Shown: one piece after another, positions 46,265 to 55,220 of the stretch
How positions within the stretch are numbered: position 1 is the first letter of the stretch
How the letters are laid out: every line of letters starts with the position of its first letter
Assembly (NCBI RefSeq): GCF_013523125.1
Contig: NZ_JAAMQJ010000001.1
Coordinates: 1-64,000 of the forward strand
Source of the DNA: Pseudomonas entomophila
GTDB lineage: Bacteria; Pseudomonadota; Gammaproteobacteria; Pseudomonadales; Pseudomonadaceae
Direction: 5' to 3'
Length of the DNA stretch: 64,000 nucleotides
The notes under the pieces: generated by a model
Seen by the model: the letters and a program-made list of their open reading frames with translations, nothing else
The model's database searches: none
Told to the model about the DNA's origin: nothing
Translations under genes and position numbers: made by a program

Positions 46265-48100
46265 TCAGGCGGCCTTCTGGCGCGACTCGACCAGCGCCCA
46301 CCATTGGTCGAGGGTGGGCGAGCGGGCCAGCTCCTCGAAGCTCACCTCGACCCCGCGGGCCTTGAGTTCGGCGGCCAGCTTCATCACGCTCAACGAATCC
46401 AGTCCGTAGAAGATCAGGTTTTCCTGCGGATCGAGCGTCTCGCCGTCCTCGATCAGCTGGCGCAGGCGGTTCTGCAACCAGGTGCGCGTGGTGTCCACCG
46501 TCAGCAGATGGCGCAGGCGCTGCTTGTCGATCTTGCCGACCGGGGTCAGCGGCATGCGCTCGATCAGGCGGATACGGTCGGGCAGCTTGTACTCGGCGAT
46601 CCCCAGTTCGAGCAGATGCCGACGCAATGCCGACGGCTTGAGGGCCGGGTCGCGGGCCACCACGAAGGCGCAGCTCTTTTCTCCCAGCGCGTCGTCCGGC
46701 ATGGCCACCAGGCCGGCGTGGGTGACGTCCGGGTGCAGCACGATCAGGTTTTCGATCTCCTCGGAGGCGATCTTCTCGCCGCCACGGTTGACCTGGTCCT
46801 TGATGCGCCCGACCACCCGCAGGTCGCCGCTGGGGGTGAGCTGCACCAGGTCGCCCGAGTAGTAGAAGCCGTCCGCGTCGAAGGCACTGGCGTTCTGCTC
46901 GGGGCTGTCGTAGTAACCGCAGAAGGTGTACGGGCCGCGTGTGGCCAGCATGCCGGTCTGCCCGGGCGGCACTGGTACTCCGGAGGCATCGACGATCTTG
47001 ATCTCGTCCGCCGGGCTGATGGGTCGGCCTTGGGTGGTGAAGATCTGCTCGTCGCTGTCGTCCAGCCGGGTGAAGTTGATCAGCCCTTCGGCCATGCCGA
47101 ACACCTGCTGCAACTGGCAGCCCAGCACGCTGGGCACCTGGCGCGCCAACGAGTCGGCGAAGACCGCGCCGCCCACTTGCAGGTAGCGCAGCGAGGCCAA
47201 CTGCTCGCGGTGCTGGGGCGCGGCCTGTAGCCAGAGGGCGACGGCACTTGGTACCAGGGCCACGGTGTTGACCGCATGGCGCTGCACCAGACCGAAGCAG
47301 GTGGCCGGCTCGGGGTTCGCCGCCATCACCACGCAGCCACCGGCATGGAACACGCCGAGCGCGCCGGGCGAGCTGAGCAGGAAGTTGTGCGGTGCCGGCA
47401 CCGCGCAGAGAAAGCGCGTCTCGGCGCTGAGCGCGCACACCTCGGCGCAGGCGCGGGCGTTGTAGTGGTAGTCGTTATGGGTGCGCGGGATGAGCTTGGG
47501 CGTGCCGGTGCTGCCGCCGGACAGCTGGAACAGCGCCACGTCCCCGGCCGGTGTCGGGGTCAGGGCGACCGGGCGCTCGCTGGGGCGCTCGAGCCAGTCC
47601 TGCAGGCTCTCGTCGGCTGCGGTAGCGTGCAGGAACAGGCTCAGGCGTGGCTGTGCCCCGCACTGGGCCAGGGCTTCACGGTAGGTGTCGTCCTGAAAGA
47701 ACGGGTGCTCGCGCGAGCCGATCAGTACGGCTGGACGGATCTGCCGAGCATAGGCGGTCAGCTCCAGCTTGCGGTGGCTGTACAGCGCGTTGAGCGGGAC
47801 GATCCCGGTCTTGAGCAGGGCGAACAGCACGAGGTAGAACTCGGCCAGGTTGGGCAGCTGGACCAGCGCCGTGTCGCCCAGGCCCAGGCCCTGCTCCGCC
47901 AGGCGCGAAGCCAGGTTGGACGACAGCCGGTCCAGGTCGGCGTAGGTGAAACGGCGCTCGCCGCAGAGGACCGCCGGTGCGTCCGGGGCGACCTGGCAAC
48001 GGTCGGTCAGGATCCGGGTCAGAGGCTGGTCGAGCCAGTAGCCGCTGTCACGGTAGCGTTGCGCCCGTTCGGCGGGCCAGGGGGTGAAATCGAGGGTCAT
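46265..48100 (-). CDS. pmsE: Aryl acid-AMP ligase fused to an aryl carrier domain
   Basis: A 611-residue two-domain protein. Residues 1-about 530 form an adenylation domain of the EntE/DhbE/YbtE type (LSGGSTGTPKLIPRTHNDYH, LQQVFGMAEGLINFTRLDD, GGEKIASEEIENL). Residues about 540-611 are an aryl carrier domain with the phosphopantetheine Ser569 in YGLDSLSVMKLA. It activates and loads the aryl acid onto itself. The pocket region PHNFLLSSPG has Ser244 where DHB-specific enzymes have Ser and salicylate enzymes usually Cys. ATG 48100 gives the family start MTLDFTPWPAERAQRYRDSG. It lies between pmsC and pmsA. Confidence 0.92.
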   Translation of the reverse strand: MTLDFTPWPAERAQRYRDSGYWLDQPLTRILTDRCQVAPDAPAVLCGERRFTYADLDRLSSNLASRLAEQGLGLGDTALVQLPNLAEFYLVLFALLKTGIVPLNALYSHRKLELTAYARQIRPAVLIGSREHPFFQDDTYREALAQCGAQPRLSLFLHATAADESLQDWLERPSERPVALTPTPAGDVALFQLSGGSTGTPKLIPRTHNDYHYNARACAEVCALSAETRFLCAVPAPHNFLLSSPGALGVFHAGGCVVMAANPEPATCFGLVQRHAVNTVALVPSAVALWLQAAPQHREQLASLRYLQVGGAVFADSLARQVPSVLGCQLQQVFGMAEGLINFTRLDDSDEQIFTTQGRPISPADEIKIVDASGVPVPPGQTGMLATRGPYTFCGYYDSPEQNASAFDADGFYYSGDLVQLTPSGDLRVVGRIKDQVNRGGEKIASEEIENLIVLHPDVTHAGLVAMPDDALGEKSCAFVVARDPALKPSALRRHLLELGIAEYKLPDRIRLIERMPLTPVGKIDKQRLRHLLTVDTTRTWLQNRLRQLIEDGETLDPQENLIFYGLDSLSVMKLAAELKARGVEVSFEELARSPTLDQWWALVESRQKAA

Positions 48101-48126
48101 GGGTCGTTTTTCCGGAAACGTTGAAA

Positions 48127-49302
48127 TCAATGGGCCAGGCCACAGGCCCGCAGCATGGTGCGCAGCTTGGTCTGCACTTCGGTCCATTCGGCGTCGGGTT
48201 GCGAGCTGTCGACGATGCCAGCGCCCGCGAACAGCCGTACGCGCTCGCCCTTGAAGGTGCCGCAACGGATGGTCACCACCCACTCCCCGTTGCCTTGGGC
48301 ATCGCACCACCCGACCATGCCGGTGAACAGGCCGCGTTCGGCAGACTCGACGAAGCGGATCAGGTGCCGGGCCCGCTCGGTGGGATGGCCGCACACCGCT
48401 GGCGTCGGGTGCAGGCGGCAGGCCAGCTGCAGCGCGTCGACGGTGGGGTCGGCCAAGGTGCCTTCGATGCGCGTGGACAGGTGCCAGAGCGCGGGTGTGC
48501 TGATCAGCGAGGGCCGTGCCGGCACGTCCAGCGCGGTGCACAGTTCACCGATGCGCGCCGCGATATCCTCGGTGACGAAGCGGTGCTCGTGGTGGTCCTT
48601 GTCCGAGGCCGCCAAGGCGTCGGCGCTGCGCCGGTCGGCGTCGGCATCGGCCATGCGCATCGCCGAACCTGCCAGGGGGTTGGAGACGAAGCGCGTGCCC
48701 TCCTTGCGCACCAGCAACTCGGGGCTGACCCCCAGCAAGGTCGCGCCGTCGGGCATGGGCACCCGGAAGTGATACCCGACCGGGTTCTGCACGCGCAGGT
48801 TGTGCTGCACGGCCTCGACGCTCACCGGCTCGGCGAACACCAGCTCGCGTTGCACCGAGAGCACCGCCTTGCGCACGTCGCTGAGCTGGAAGTTGACCAG
48901 CGCATGCTCGACCGAACGCTTGAAGGCCTGCGCATCAGGGCAGGGCCGCTGCTCGAGCAGGCTTGGCAATGCCTTGAGCGCAGGGTCGCTGACCGGGGTG
49001 AGCGGACGCCACTGGGCATGCTCGGGCACGAACAGGCACGAGGGCTCGCCCGCATCGAACGGAAGGGCGCCCACGACGATCGGGTTGGCCTGACCGGCCT
49101 GACGTGCTTGCTCGAATGCGCCAGCGACCGCCTGAGAAAACGCGTGGCGTGCCTGCTCGCCATGACCTGCTGGCGTCTCGATACGGCGCGCGATGCCCGA
49201 GCAGAGCAGTTCGCGCTCACCTGAGACGAAAGAAAAAACCTGATTATTTTCAACCGCTTGTAACTGCCCCCAATGCGGAGCCTTGAGCGTGGCTGTGCTC
49301 AT
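48127..49302 (-). CDS. pmsC: Isochorismate synthase
   Basis: A 391-residue chorismate-utilising enzyme (EntC/PchA/DhbC type) that converts chorismate to isochorismate. C-terminal family sequences are present: LLGVSPELLVRKEG, SNPLAGSAMR, DKDHHEHRFVTEDIAARI, HLSTRIEGTLAD, LHPTPAVCGHPTERA, GMVGWCDAQGNGEWVV and AGAGIVDSSQPDAEWTEVQTK. ATG 49302 gives normal length; GGGAGG is about 11 bases upstream. First gene of the pmsCEAB series, divergent from pmsD. Confidence 0.93.
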   Translation of the reverse strand: MSTATLKAPHWGQLQAVENNQVFSFVSGERELLCSGIARRIETPAGHGEQARHAFSQAVAGAFEQARQAGQANPIVVGALPFDAGEPSCLFVPEHAQWRPLTPVSDPALKALPSLLEQRPCPDAQAFKRSVEHALVNFQLSDVRKAVLSVQRELVFAEPVSVEAVQHNLRVQNPVGYHFRVPMPDGATLLGVSPELLVRKEGTRFVSNPLAGSAMRMADADADRRSADALAASDKDHHEHRFVTEDIAARIGELCTALDVPARPSLISTPALWHLSTRIEGTLADPTVDALQLACRLHPTPAVCGHPTERARHLIRFVESAERGLFTGMVGWCDAQGNGEWVVTIRCGTFKGERVRLFAGAGIVDSSQPDAEWTEVQTKLRTMLRACGLAH

Positions 49303-49417
49303 CGAACGACTTGCCTCCCTGCAAAAGCTTAACAAATTGTTTAAATCTAAACACGAATCGTTTTTAATACGTGACGACATTATGTTTGGTTTGTCAATCA
49401 CAAGGAACTCGTGAGTC
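49303..49417. promoter_or_regulatory. Divergent pmsC/pmsD promoter region
   Basis: A 115-base AT-rich gap. AACAAATTGTT (49331-49341) and GTTTAAATCTAAAC (49339-49352) are overlapping palindromes. The second half carries tttttaatacgtgacgacat. It should hold both promoters and iron-responsive sites, but no clear Fur consensus was found. Confidence 0.55.
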
Positions 49418-52400
49418 ATGAAAACATTGACGTCGATGCAGGCCGCCTGCTGGAGCGGACGGTCCGCCTCCGCCGAACTGGGGAACGTGGCGGCGCACCT
49501 GTACGTCGAGTTCGAGGGCCCTGCCCTGGAGGTCGAACGCCTGGAGCAGGCGTTGGCACAGGTCTCTCGCCGCCACCCCATGCTGCGCCTGCGGCTGACC
49601 GCCGACGGTGAGCAGGCCATTGCCCCACTGGACGCCGGCCCGGCGCTCGAGGTGGAAGACCTGCGCACGATTCCCGCCGAGCAGGCGGCCGCGCACCTGG
49701 CCCGCAAACGTGACCGCTGGACCCACCAGCAGCTGGACCTGCGCCATCGGCCTGGCGTGCGCGTGGGGCTGACCCGCCTGCCCGACCGACGCACCCGCCT
49801 GCACATCGATGCCGACATGATCGCCGTCGACCCCTCGAGCCTTCGGGTGCTGATCGAGGACCTGGCCATGGCCTACGACACCGAGACCCCCGAGACGGCC
49901 TGGCCGACCGTGCCCAGCTTCTTCGACTGGTGGGACGCCGCTCGTCACGACCCGGCGCTCAGTGCCGCCCGCGAGCGTGACCGTGCGTGGTGGCGCCAGC
50001 GCCTGGACCGGATCGCGCCAGCACCGAGCCTGCCACGGCTCGACAGCCCTCGCCCGCCACGGGCCCACAGCGAACGCTGGCACGCCTGGCTGACCCCGGC
50101 ACAGGGCCAGGCCTTGCAAGGCCTGGCCCGTGAACAGCGCGTCAGCCTCTCGACGCTGATGCTGGGCCTGTTCGCCACGGTCCTGGGGGCACACACCGGC
50201 GATCGCCGGCTGCGCCTGAACGTGCCGAGCTTCTGGCGCGCGCCGCTGGTCGAGCACGTGGAGCGCATCGTCGGCGAGTTCGCCAACGTGCTGATCGTCG
50301 ATGTCGACCTGGAGGCTGCCGCGCACCCGGCGGCGCTGTGCCAGCAACTGGCCGAGCAACTGATCGAACGGCTCGAACACAGCGCCTGGTCGGGGGTCGA
50401 CCTGATGCGTGAACTGTCGCGCCATCACGGCTCGCCACACTTGGCACCGGTCGTGTTCACTGCCGCACTCGACCTGCCCGACGGCCCCTTGTTCTCGCCC
50501 CGGGTGCACCGGCTCTTCGGCTCGCTCGTGTGGACGATCTCCCAAGGGCCGCAGGTGGCCCTGGATGTCCAGGTCGCCCGCGCCGACGACGGTATCCTGA
50601 TCAACTGGGACGTGCGCCTGGATGCGCTGCCGCGTGCCTGGGTCGCGCAGCTGTTCGACCGTTTCATGACGTTGGTGCGCACGGTGAGCACCACGCCCGA
50701 GGCCCTGTCGCGGCCGCTGCCAGAGCGCCCCCACGAGCGCCCGCTCAACCCGCTGCAACAGGCCTACCTGCTGGGCCGGGGGACGCAAGTGCCGCTCGGC
50801 GGCGTGGCCATGCAGGAATTTCGCGAATACCGCGGCACGCTGGAGGTCACGGCCCTGCGCGCGCGTCTGATACAGATGGTGCAGCAGCATCCCAGCCTGC
50901 GCACGCACATCGACGCGCACGGCCGCGTCCAGTTCGAGCACCCGGACATGGTGCTCAACCTCGACGAGGTCGACCTCTCGCACCTGCCCATGGCCGAGGC
51001 TCTCGACGCCATCGCGGCCCGACGCGAGGCCTACGCCCACGCGCATTTCGCGCTGGACCGGTCGCCCTGGAACGTGACGGTATTCCACCTGGCAGCGAAC
51101 GAGCAGGTCGTCTTCGCCCGCCTGGACGCGCTGATCGTCGATGGCCGCGCCATCGCCGCGCTGCTGGTGGAACTGCTGGGAGGCCAGGCGGCCGACGTTC
51201 CCGCTGCGCCCATGCCGCCCCAGGACGCCGTACCGACACCCGAACAGCGACAGGCCGACGCGGACTACTGGACCCACAAGCTAGCGTCGGTGACCGGCGT
51301 TCCGCGCCTGCCCTGGGCACGTCCGCTGGAGCAGATCGGTCAGTCGCGCTATCAGCGCCAGGGCCTGCGTCTGCCCAAGGCGGACTTCACCGCGCTGTGC
51401 CGACTGGGCGCCCGCCATGGGCTGTTCAACCACGCCACCTTGACCGCGGTCGTGCTGGAGGTGCTGTCGCACTGGCTGCGCGACGGCGACCTGTGCGTGG
51501 CCATGCCGGTGGCGCCGCCGAGCGATGCCGCCCTGGCCAATCGCTCGAGCTTTCTGGCGATCAACTGGGCCAGGGCATCGGGCGCCTTCGCCGAACGCGC
51601 GGCCGCGCTGCAGACCGACGTGCTCGAAGGGCTGCAGCACCTGGCGTTCTCGGGCGTTGACCTGGCGCGCCTGTTGTTCGAGCGTCATGGTCCCGGCCCG
51701 GTGCTGCCGGTGGTGATCACCAACGGTTTGTCCTGGCCGACGCTGCCGGCGGGCAGCCCCCTGCGTCTGACGGGTGGCCTGACGCAGACCCCGCAGGTGG
51801 CGCTGGACGTGCGCTTCTCGCGCGACGCCAATGGCGACCTGCTGCTGGACATCGACCACGCCATCGAAGCCGTGTCGCCTGCCTGTGTGAAGGCCATGCT
51901 GCAAGCCCTGACACGCACCTTGCGCTGGATCGTCAGCGAGGGCGAGTTCGCGATCATGCCCGGCACCGTGGTCGATACCGACCACTATCGGCTCAACAGT
52001 CCGCTGGACGAAGCCTGCGAGGCGCCTTTCCTGCAGCAGATCGCACGCCGACTGTTCGACCCTGACAACGCGGCGCCGGCCTTGATCAGCGGCGAGCGAA
52101 CACTCAGCTATGCCGCGTTGGGCGAACAGGTGGCGCGCGCCATTGCGGCCTTGCACGCCCGTGGCCTGAGGCCGGGCCAGGTCGTGGCGATCTGCCTGCC
52201 GCGCGGGCCGGCGCACACCACCCTGACCCTGGCGTGCGCCCTCACCGGCCTCGTCTGGGTGCCGATCGACGCCGCCGCACCGGCCCAGCGCCGCCAATAC
52301 CTGCTGAACAACTGCCAGCCGGCGCTGGTGGTGCTGGCCGACGGCGACGCCCATGGGCATCCGGCGAGCGACGTCGAAAGGCTGTTGGCCACGTCCGCCC

Positions 52401-53767
52401 CGCTTCCCGCCGACCTGCCGGACCTGTCGCTCAGCGAGGCGCCGGCCTACTACCTCTACACGTCCGGCACCACCGGCCAGCCCAAGTGCGTGGTGCTGAA
52501 CAACCGCGCCACCGCCAATGTGATCGGCCACACGCTCGCCGACTGGGCCGTGACCGCCGAGGATGTCCTGCTGTCGGTGACGCCGCTGCACCACGACATG
52601 TCGGTGTTCGACGTGTTCGGCAGCCTCGCGGCCGGTGCCACGCTGGTGCTGCCGCTCGCCGACGAGGAAAAGGACGCGCTGCGCTGGCACGCGCTGATCG
52701 CACGTCATCAGGTCAGCCTGTGGTGCTCGGTCCCGGCCATGCTCGACATGCTGCTGGCCTGCCGTGGCACGCACACGATGCACAGCCTGCGCCTGATCGC
52801 CCAAGGCGGCGACTACCTCAAGCCGGCAGTCATCGCCGAGCTGCGCGCCCGCTTGCCGCACGCGCGCCTGGTGTCCCTGGGCGGGCCGACGGAAACCACG
52901 ATCTGGAGCATCTGGCACGCGATCACCGCGCAGGACCAGGGCCAGGTGCCCTATGGCCGGCCCTTGCCCGGCAACCGTTACCTGGTGCTCGATGCCCAGG
53001 GCGAGCACTGCCCGGTCGGCGTGGTGGGCCGCATCCACACGGCCGGCGTCAACCTGGCGCTGGGCTACCTGCAAGACGGCCAGCTGCGGCAGACCGACTT
53101 CGTCACGGTCACCGATGAGCGCGGCGAACCGGTACGGGCTTTCCGCACCGGTGACTGCGGCCGCTACCGCGAGGACGGCGTGCTGCTGTTCGACAGCCGA
53201 GTCAACGGCTACGTGAAGATCCGCGGCGTGCGCGTGTCGCTGCCCGATGTCGAGGCCGCCTTGGCCAGCCACCCGGCACTGCGCCAGGTGCTGGTGGTCG
53301 ACCACCGTGCGCCGGGGACGGACGACCTGTGCATCGGCGCCCTGTACGTCTGCGCCGAAGGCGCCACGCCGGGCCTGGCCGAGCTGCGTGCCCATGCCCG
53401 CCAGCACCTGCCCGACTCGCACGTGCCGACCCGCTTGCTGCCCGTGACGGCGCTTCCCTTGTCGCAGAACGGCAAGCCCGACCGCCCCACCGCGCGCCAG
53501 TGGCTGGAAGCCGCCACACCTGCCACGGCCCACCCGGCGCAAGGCCATCCGGTACTGGACGTCTACGCCCAGGTCCTGGCACTGCCGCCCGGTCACACGA
53601 CGGACGCGTCGACGAGCTTCCTCAGCCTGGGCCTGCGCCCCCAGCACCTCAAAGCCGTCGCGGCCGGGTTGCGCCAGCGCTTTTCGGTCAGCCTGTCACC
53701 GGCCCAGTTGCTGCGCTGTCGCGATGCGCAGGACGTGGAGCGCCTGCTGGCCGACGCGCGCGCATGA
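49418..53767 (+). CDS. pmsD: Non-ribosomal peptide synthetase, Cy-Cy-A with degenerate carrier domain
   Basis: A 1449-residue megaenzyme. Cy1 (about 5-430) has a full heterocyclisation motif Asp133-Met-Ile-Ala-Val-Asp138-Pro-Ser-Ser141. Cy2 (about 435-850) has Asp570...Asp575 but Ala578 in place of the motif Ser. The A domain (about 870-1360) carries [32 protein letters not shown] and the final catalytic Lys in [12 protein letters not shown]. The C-terminal about 75 residues resemble a carrier domain, but the expected LGGHS is LGLRPQ, so no phosphopantetheine serine. It should join the aryl acid to a beta-hydroxy or beta-thiol amino acid (threonine in known pseudomonine) and cyclise it. ATG 49418, divergent from pmsC. 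Confidence 0.9.
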   Translation: MKTLTSMQAACWSGRSASAELGNVAAHLYVEFEGPALEVERLEQALAQVSRRHPMLRLRLTADGEQAIAPLDAGPALEVEDLRTIPAEQAAAHLARKRDRWTHQQLDLRHRPGVRVGLTRLPDRRTRLHIDADMIAVDPSSLRVLIEDLAMAYDTETPETAWPTVPSFFDWWDAARHDPALSAARERDRAWWRQRLDRIAPAPSLPRLDSPRPPRAHSERWHAWLTPAQGQALQGLAREQRVSLSTLMLGLFATVLGAHTGDRRLRLNVPSFWRAPLVEHVERIVGEFANVLIVDVDLEAAAHPAALCQQLAEQLIERLEHSAWSGVDLMRELSRHHGSPHLAPVVFTAALDLPDGPLFSPRVHRLFGSLVWTISQGPQVALDVQVARADDGILINWDVRLDALPRAWVAQLFDRFMTLVRTVSTTPEALSRPLPERPHERPLNPLQQAYLLGRGTQVPLGGVAMQEFREYRGTLEVTALRARLIQMVQQHPSLRTHIDAHGRVQFEHPDMVLNLDEVDLSHLPMAEALDAIAARREAYAHAHFALDRSPWNVTVFHLAANEQVVFARLDALIVDGRAIAALLVELLGGQAADVPAAPMPPQDAVPTPEQRQADADYWTHKLASVTGVPRLPWARPLEQIGQSRYQRQGLRLPKADFTALCRLGARHGLFNHATLTAVVLEVLSHWLRDGDLCVAMPVAPPSDAALANRSSFLAINWARASGAFAERAAALQTDVLEGLQHLAFSGVDLARLLFERHGPGPVLPVVITNGLSWPTLPAGSPLRLTGGLTQTPQVALDVRFSRDANGDLLLDIDHAIEAVSPACVKAMLQALTRTLRWIVSEGEFAIMPGTVVDTDHYRLNSPLDEACEAPFLQQIARRLFDPDNAAPALISGERTLSYAALGEQVARAIAALHARGLRPGQVVAICLPRGPAHTTLTLACALTGLVWVPIDAAAPAQRRQYLLNNCQPALVVLADGDAHGHPASDVERLLATSAPLPADLPDLSLSEAPAYYLYTSGTTGQPKCVVLNNRATANVIGHTLADWAVTAEDVLLSVTPLHHDMSVFDVFGSLAAGATLVLPLADEEKDALRWHALIARHQVSLWCSVPAMLDMLLACRGTHTMHSLRLIAQGGDYLKPAVIAELRARLPHARLVSLGGPTETTIWSIWHAITAQDQGQVPYGRPLPGNRYLVLDAQGEHCPVGVVGRIHTAGVNLALGYLQDGQLRQTDFVTVTDERGEPVRAFRTGDCGRYREDGVLLFDSRVNGYVKIRGVRVSLPDVEAALASHPALRQVLVVDHRAPGTDDLCIGALYVCAEGATPGLAELRAHARQHLPDSHVPTRLLPVTALPLSQNGKPDRPTARQWLEAATPATAHPAQGHPVLDVYAQVLALPPGHTTDASTSFLSLGLRPQHLKAVAAGLRQRFSVSLSPAQLLRCRDAQDVERLLADARA

Positions 53768-53790
53768 CCCATCAGACATCGACGTCACGG

Positions 53791-53818
53791 GCGTACCGAC
53801 CACGACAGGTCGGTACGC
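53791..53818 (+). promoter_or_regulatory. Hairpin between pmsD and the monooxygenase gene
   Basis: GCGTACCGACC (53791-53801) and GGTCGGTACGC (53808-53818) form a perfect 11-bp stem with a 6-base loop in the 80-base gap. There is no T-tract, so partial termination or RNA processing that sets the ratio of the two products is plausible. Confidence 0.5.
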
Positions 53819-53847
53819 ACACCGACCCACCTAAGGAGAGGGATCGC

Positions 53848-55167
53848 ATGAACGACACACCCCTGGTAGACATCACCGGTATTGGCCTGGGGCCTTTCAA
53901 CCTGGGACTGGCTGCGCTGCTGGAAGACCAGCCCACCCTGAGCGCGACCTTTCTCGAACGCAAGCCCGAGTTCCGCTGGCACGAAGGCTTGCTGCTGTCA
54001 GGCACCACCTTGCAGGTGCCCTTCCTCGCCGACCTGGTGACCATGGCCGACCCGACCCATCGCCTGAGCTACCTGAACTACCTGCATCAGCACGATCGCC
54101 TCTACGGCTTCTATTACTACGATCACTTCCAGGTTCCGCGCCGCGAGTACGATCACTATTGCCGCTGGGCCTCCCAGCAACTGCACACCTGCCGCTTCGG
54201 CGAGCACGTCAGTGACGTGCACTACGAGGCCGATGGCGAGTACTTCCGGATCGAGACCCAGTCGCTGTCCGGCTTCAAGCGCCACTACCGCAGCCGGCAC
54301 CTGGCCGTTGGCGTGGGCACCGCGCCGATCCTGCCGCAGTGGGCGCGCCTGAACGGCCCCGCGCCGATCCTGCACTCGGCCGAATTCGGCAAGCGCCGCG
54401 CCGAGCTGGCGTCCTGCAAGCAGGTCACGGTGGTCGGGTCGGGCCAGAGTGCCGCCGAATGCGTACTGGCCCTGTTCAGCGAGCTGACGCCCGAACAGGT
54501 GGCCGCCGGGGCCTCGATCCGCTGGATCACCCGCTCGCCAGGCTTCCACCCGATGGAGTACTCCAAGCTTGGGCAGGAATGTTTCACGCCGGCCTACATG
54601 CGTTATTTCCACAGCCTGCCGCGCGAGCGGCGCCGGGACATCGTCGCTGACCAGGGTCTGTTGTACAAAGGCATCAGTTTCTCGACGATCGCGGCCATCT
54701 ACGACCTGATCTACGAACGCTCCATCGGCGGGATCGAGCCTGGCCTGACCTTGCTGTCGAACTGCGAAATCGAACGCGTCGACCAGGTCGATGGCACGCT
54801 GCGCCTGACCTACCGCCACCGCGAACTGGAACGGACCAGTACCCTGCAGGCCGATGCCCTCGTGGCCGCCACGGGTTACGCCCATGCCTGGCCGGCCTGG
54901 TTCGAACGGCTCAAGGAAGACGTGCTGGCCACCGACACCCACGGTGACTGCATCGTCGATGAGGACTTCACCGCACGCCGCCGCGACGAGGGCGTGGGCC
55001 GCCTCTTCGTGCAGAACGCCGAGATCTTCCAGCATGGGGTCGGCTCGCCCGACCTGGGCATCGCCGCCATTCGCAACGCGACCATCGTCAACAGACTGCT
55101 GGGGCGGGCGCATTACCGGCTGCCCCGACGCTCGTCGTTCCAGCACTACGGCATGCACGACGCCTGA
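53848..55167 (+). CDS. Flavin-dependent N-monooxygenase, predicted to hydroxylate histamine
   Basis: A 439-residue enzyme of the lysine/ornithine N-monooxygenase family (IucD/PvdA/BasC). It has the FAD motif GIGLGPFNLGLAALLE, the substrate-loop region GTTLQVPFLADLVTMADPTH, the NADPH motif VVGSGQSAAECVLAL and the ATGY segment (VAATGYAHAWP). In this locus, with histidine decarboxylase present and no lysine or ornithine route, the substrate is most likely histamine, giving N-hydroxyhistamine for PmsG. AAGGAGAGGG lies just before ATG 53848. Confidence 0.9.
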   Translation: MNDTPLVDITGIGLGPFNLGLAALLEDQPTLSATFLERKPEFRWHEGLLLSGTTLQVPFLADLVTMADPTHRLSYLNYLHQHDRLYGFYYYDHFQVPRREYDHYCRWASQQLHTCRFGEHVSDVHYEADGEYFRIETQSLSGFKRHYRSRHLAVGVGTAPILPQWARLNGPAPILHSAEFGKRRAELASCKQVTVVGSGQSAAECVLALFSELTPEQVAAGASIRWITRSPGFHPMEYSKLGQECFTPAYMRYFHSLPRERRRDIVADQGLLYKGISFSTIAAIYDLIYERSIGGIEPGLTLLSNCEIERVDQVDGTLRLTYRHRELERTSTLQADALVAATGYAHAWPAWFERLKEDVLATDTHGDCIVDEDFTARRRDEGVGRLFVQNAEIFQHGVGSPDLGIAAIRNATIVNRLLGRAHYRLPRRSSFQHYGMHDA

Positions 55168-55169
55168 CC

Positions 55170-55206
55170 CCTGCCCCTGTCGGCTGCGAACGCCGACAGG
55201 GGCAGG
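55170..55206. terminator. Bidirectional hairpin between convergent monooxygenase and pmsG
   Basis: CCTGCCCCTGTCGGC (55170-55184) and its perfect complement (55192-55206) with a 7-base loop lie 2 bases after the monooxygenase stop and 14 bases from the pmsG stop. A 15-bp GC-rich stem in this position probably serves both transcripts. Confidence 0.7.
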
Positions 55207-55220
55207 AGGTGTCCCGTGGT

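Noticed and set aside
49303..49417. Fur box between pmsC and pmsD
   Set aside because: AT-rich palindromes exist, but none matches a Fur site well enough to call, unlike the site at 57553-57573.
51281..53647. Minus-strand frame of 788 codons inside pmsD
   Set aside because: Gln/Arg/His/Gly-rich antisense shadow of a well-supported NRPS gene.
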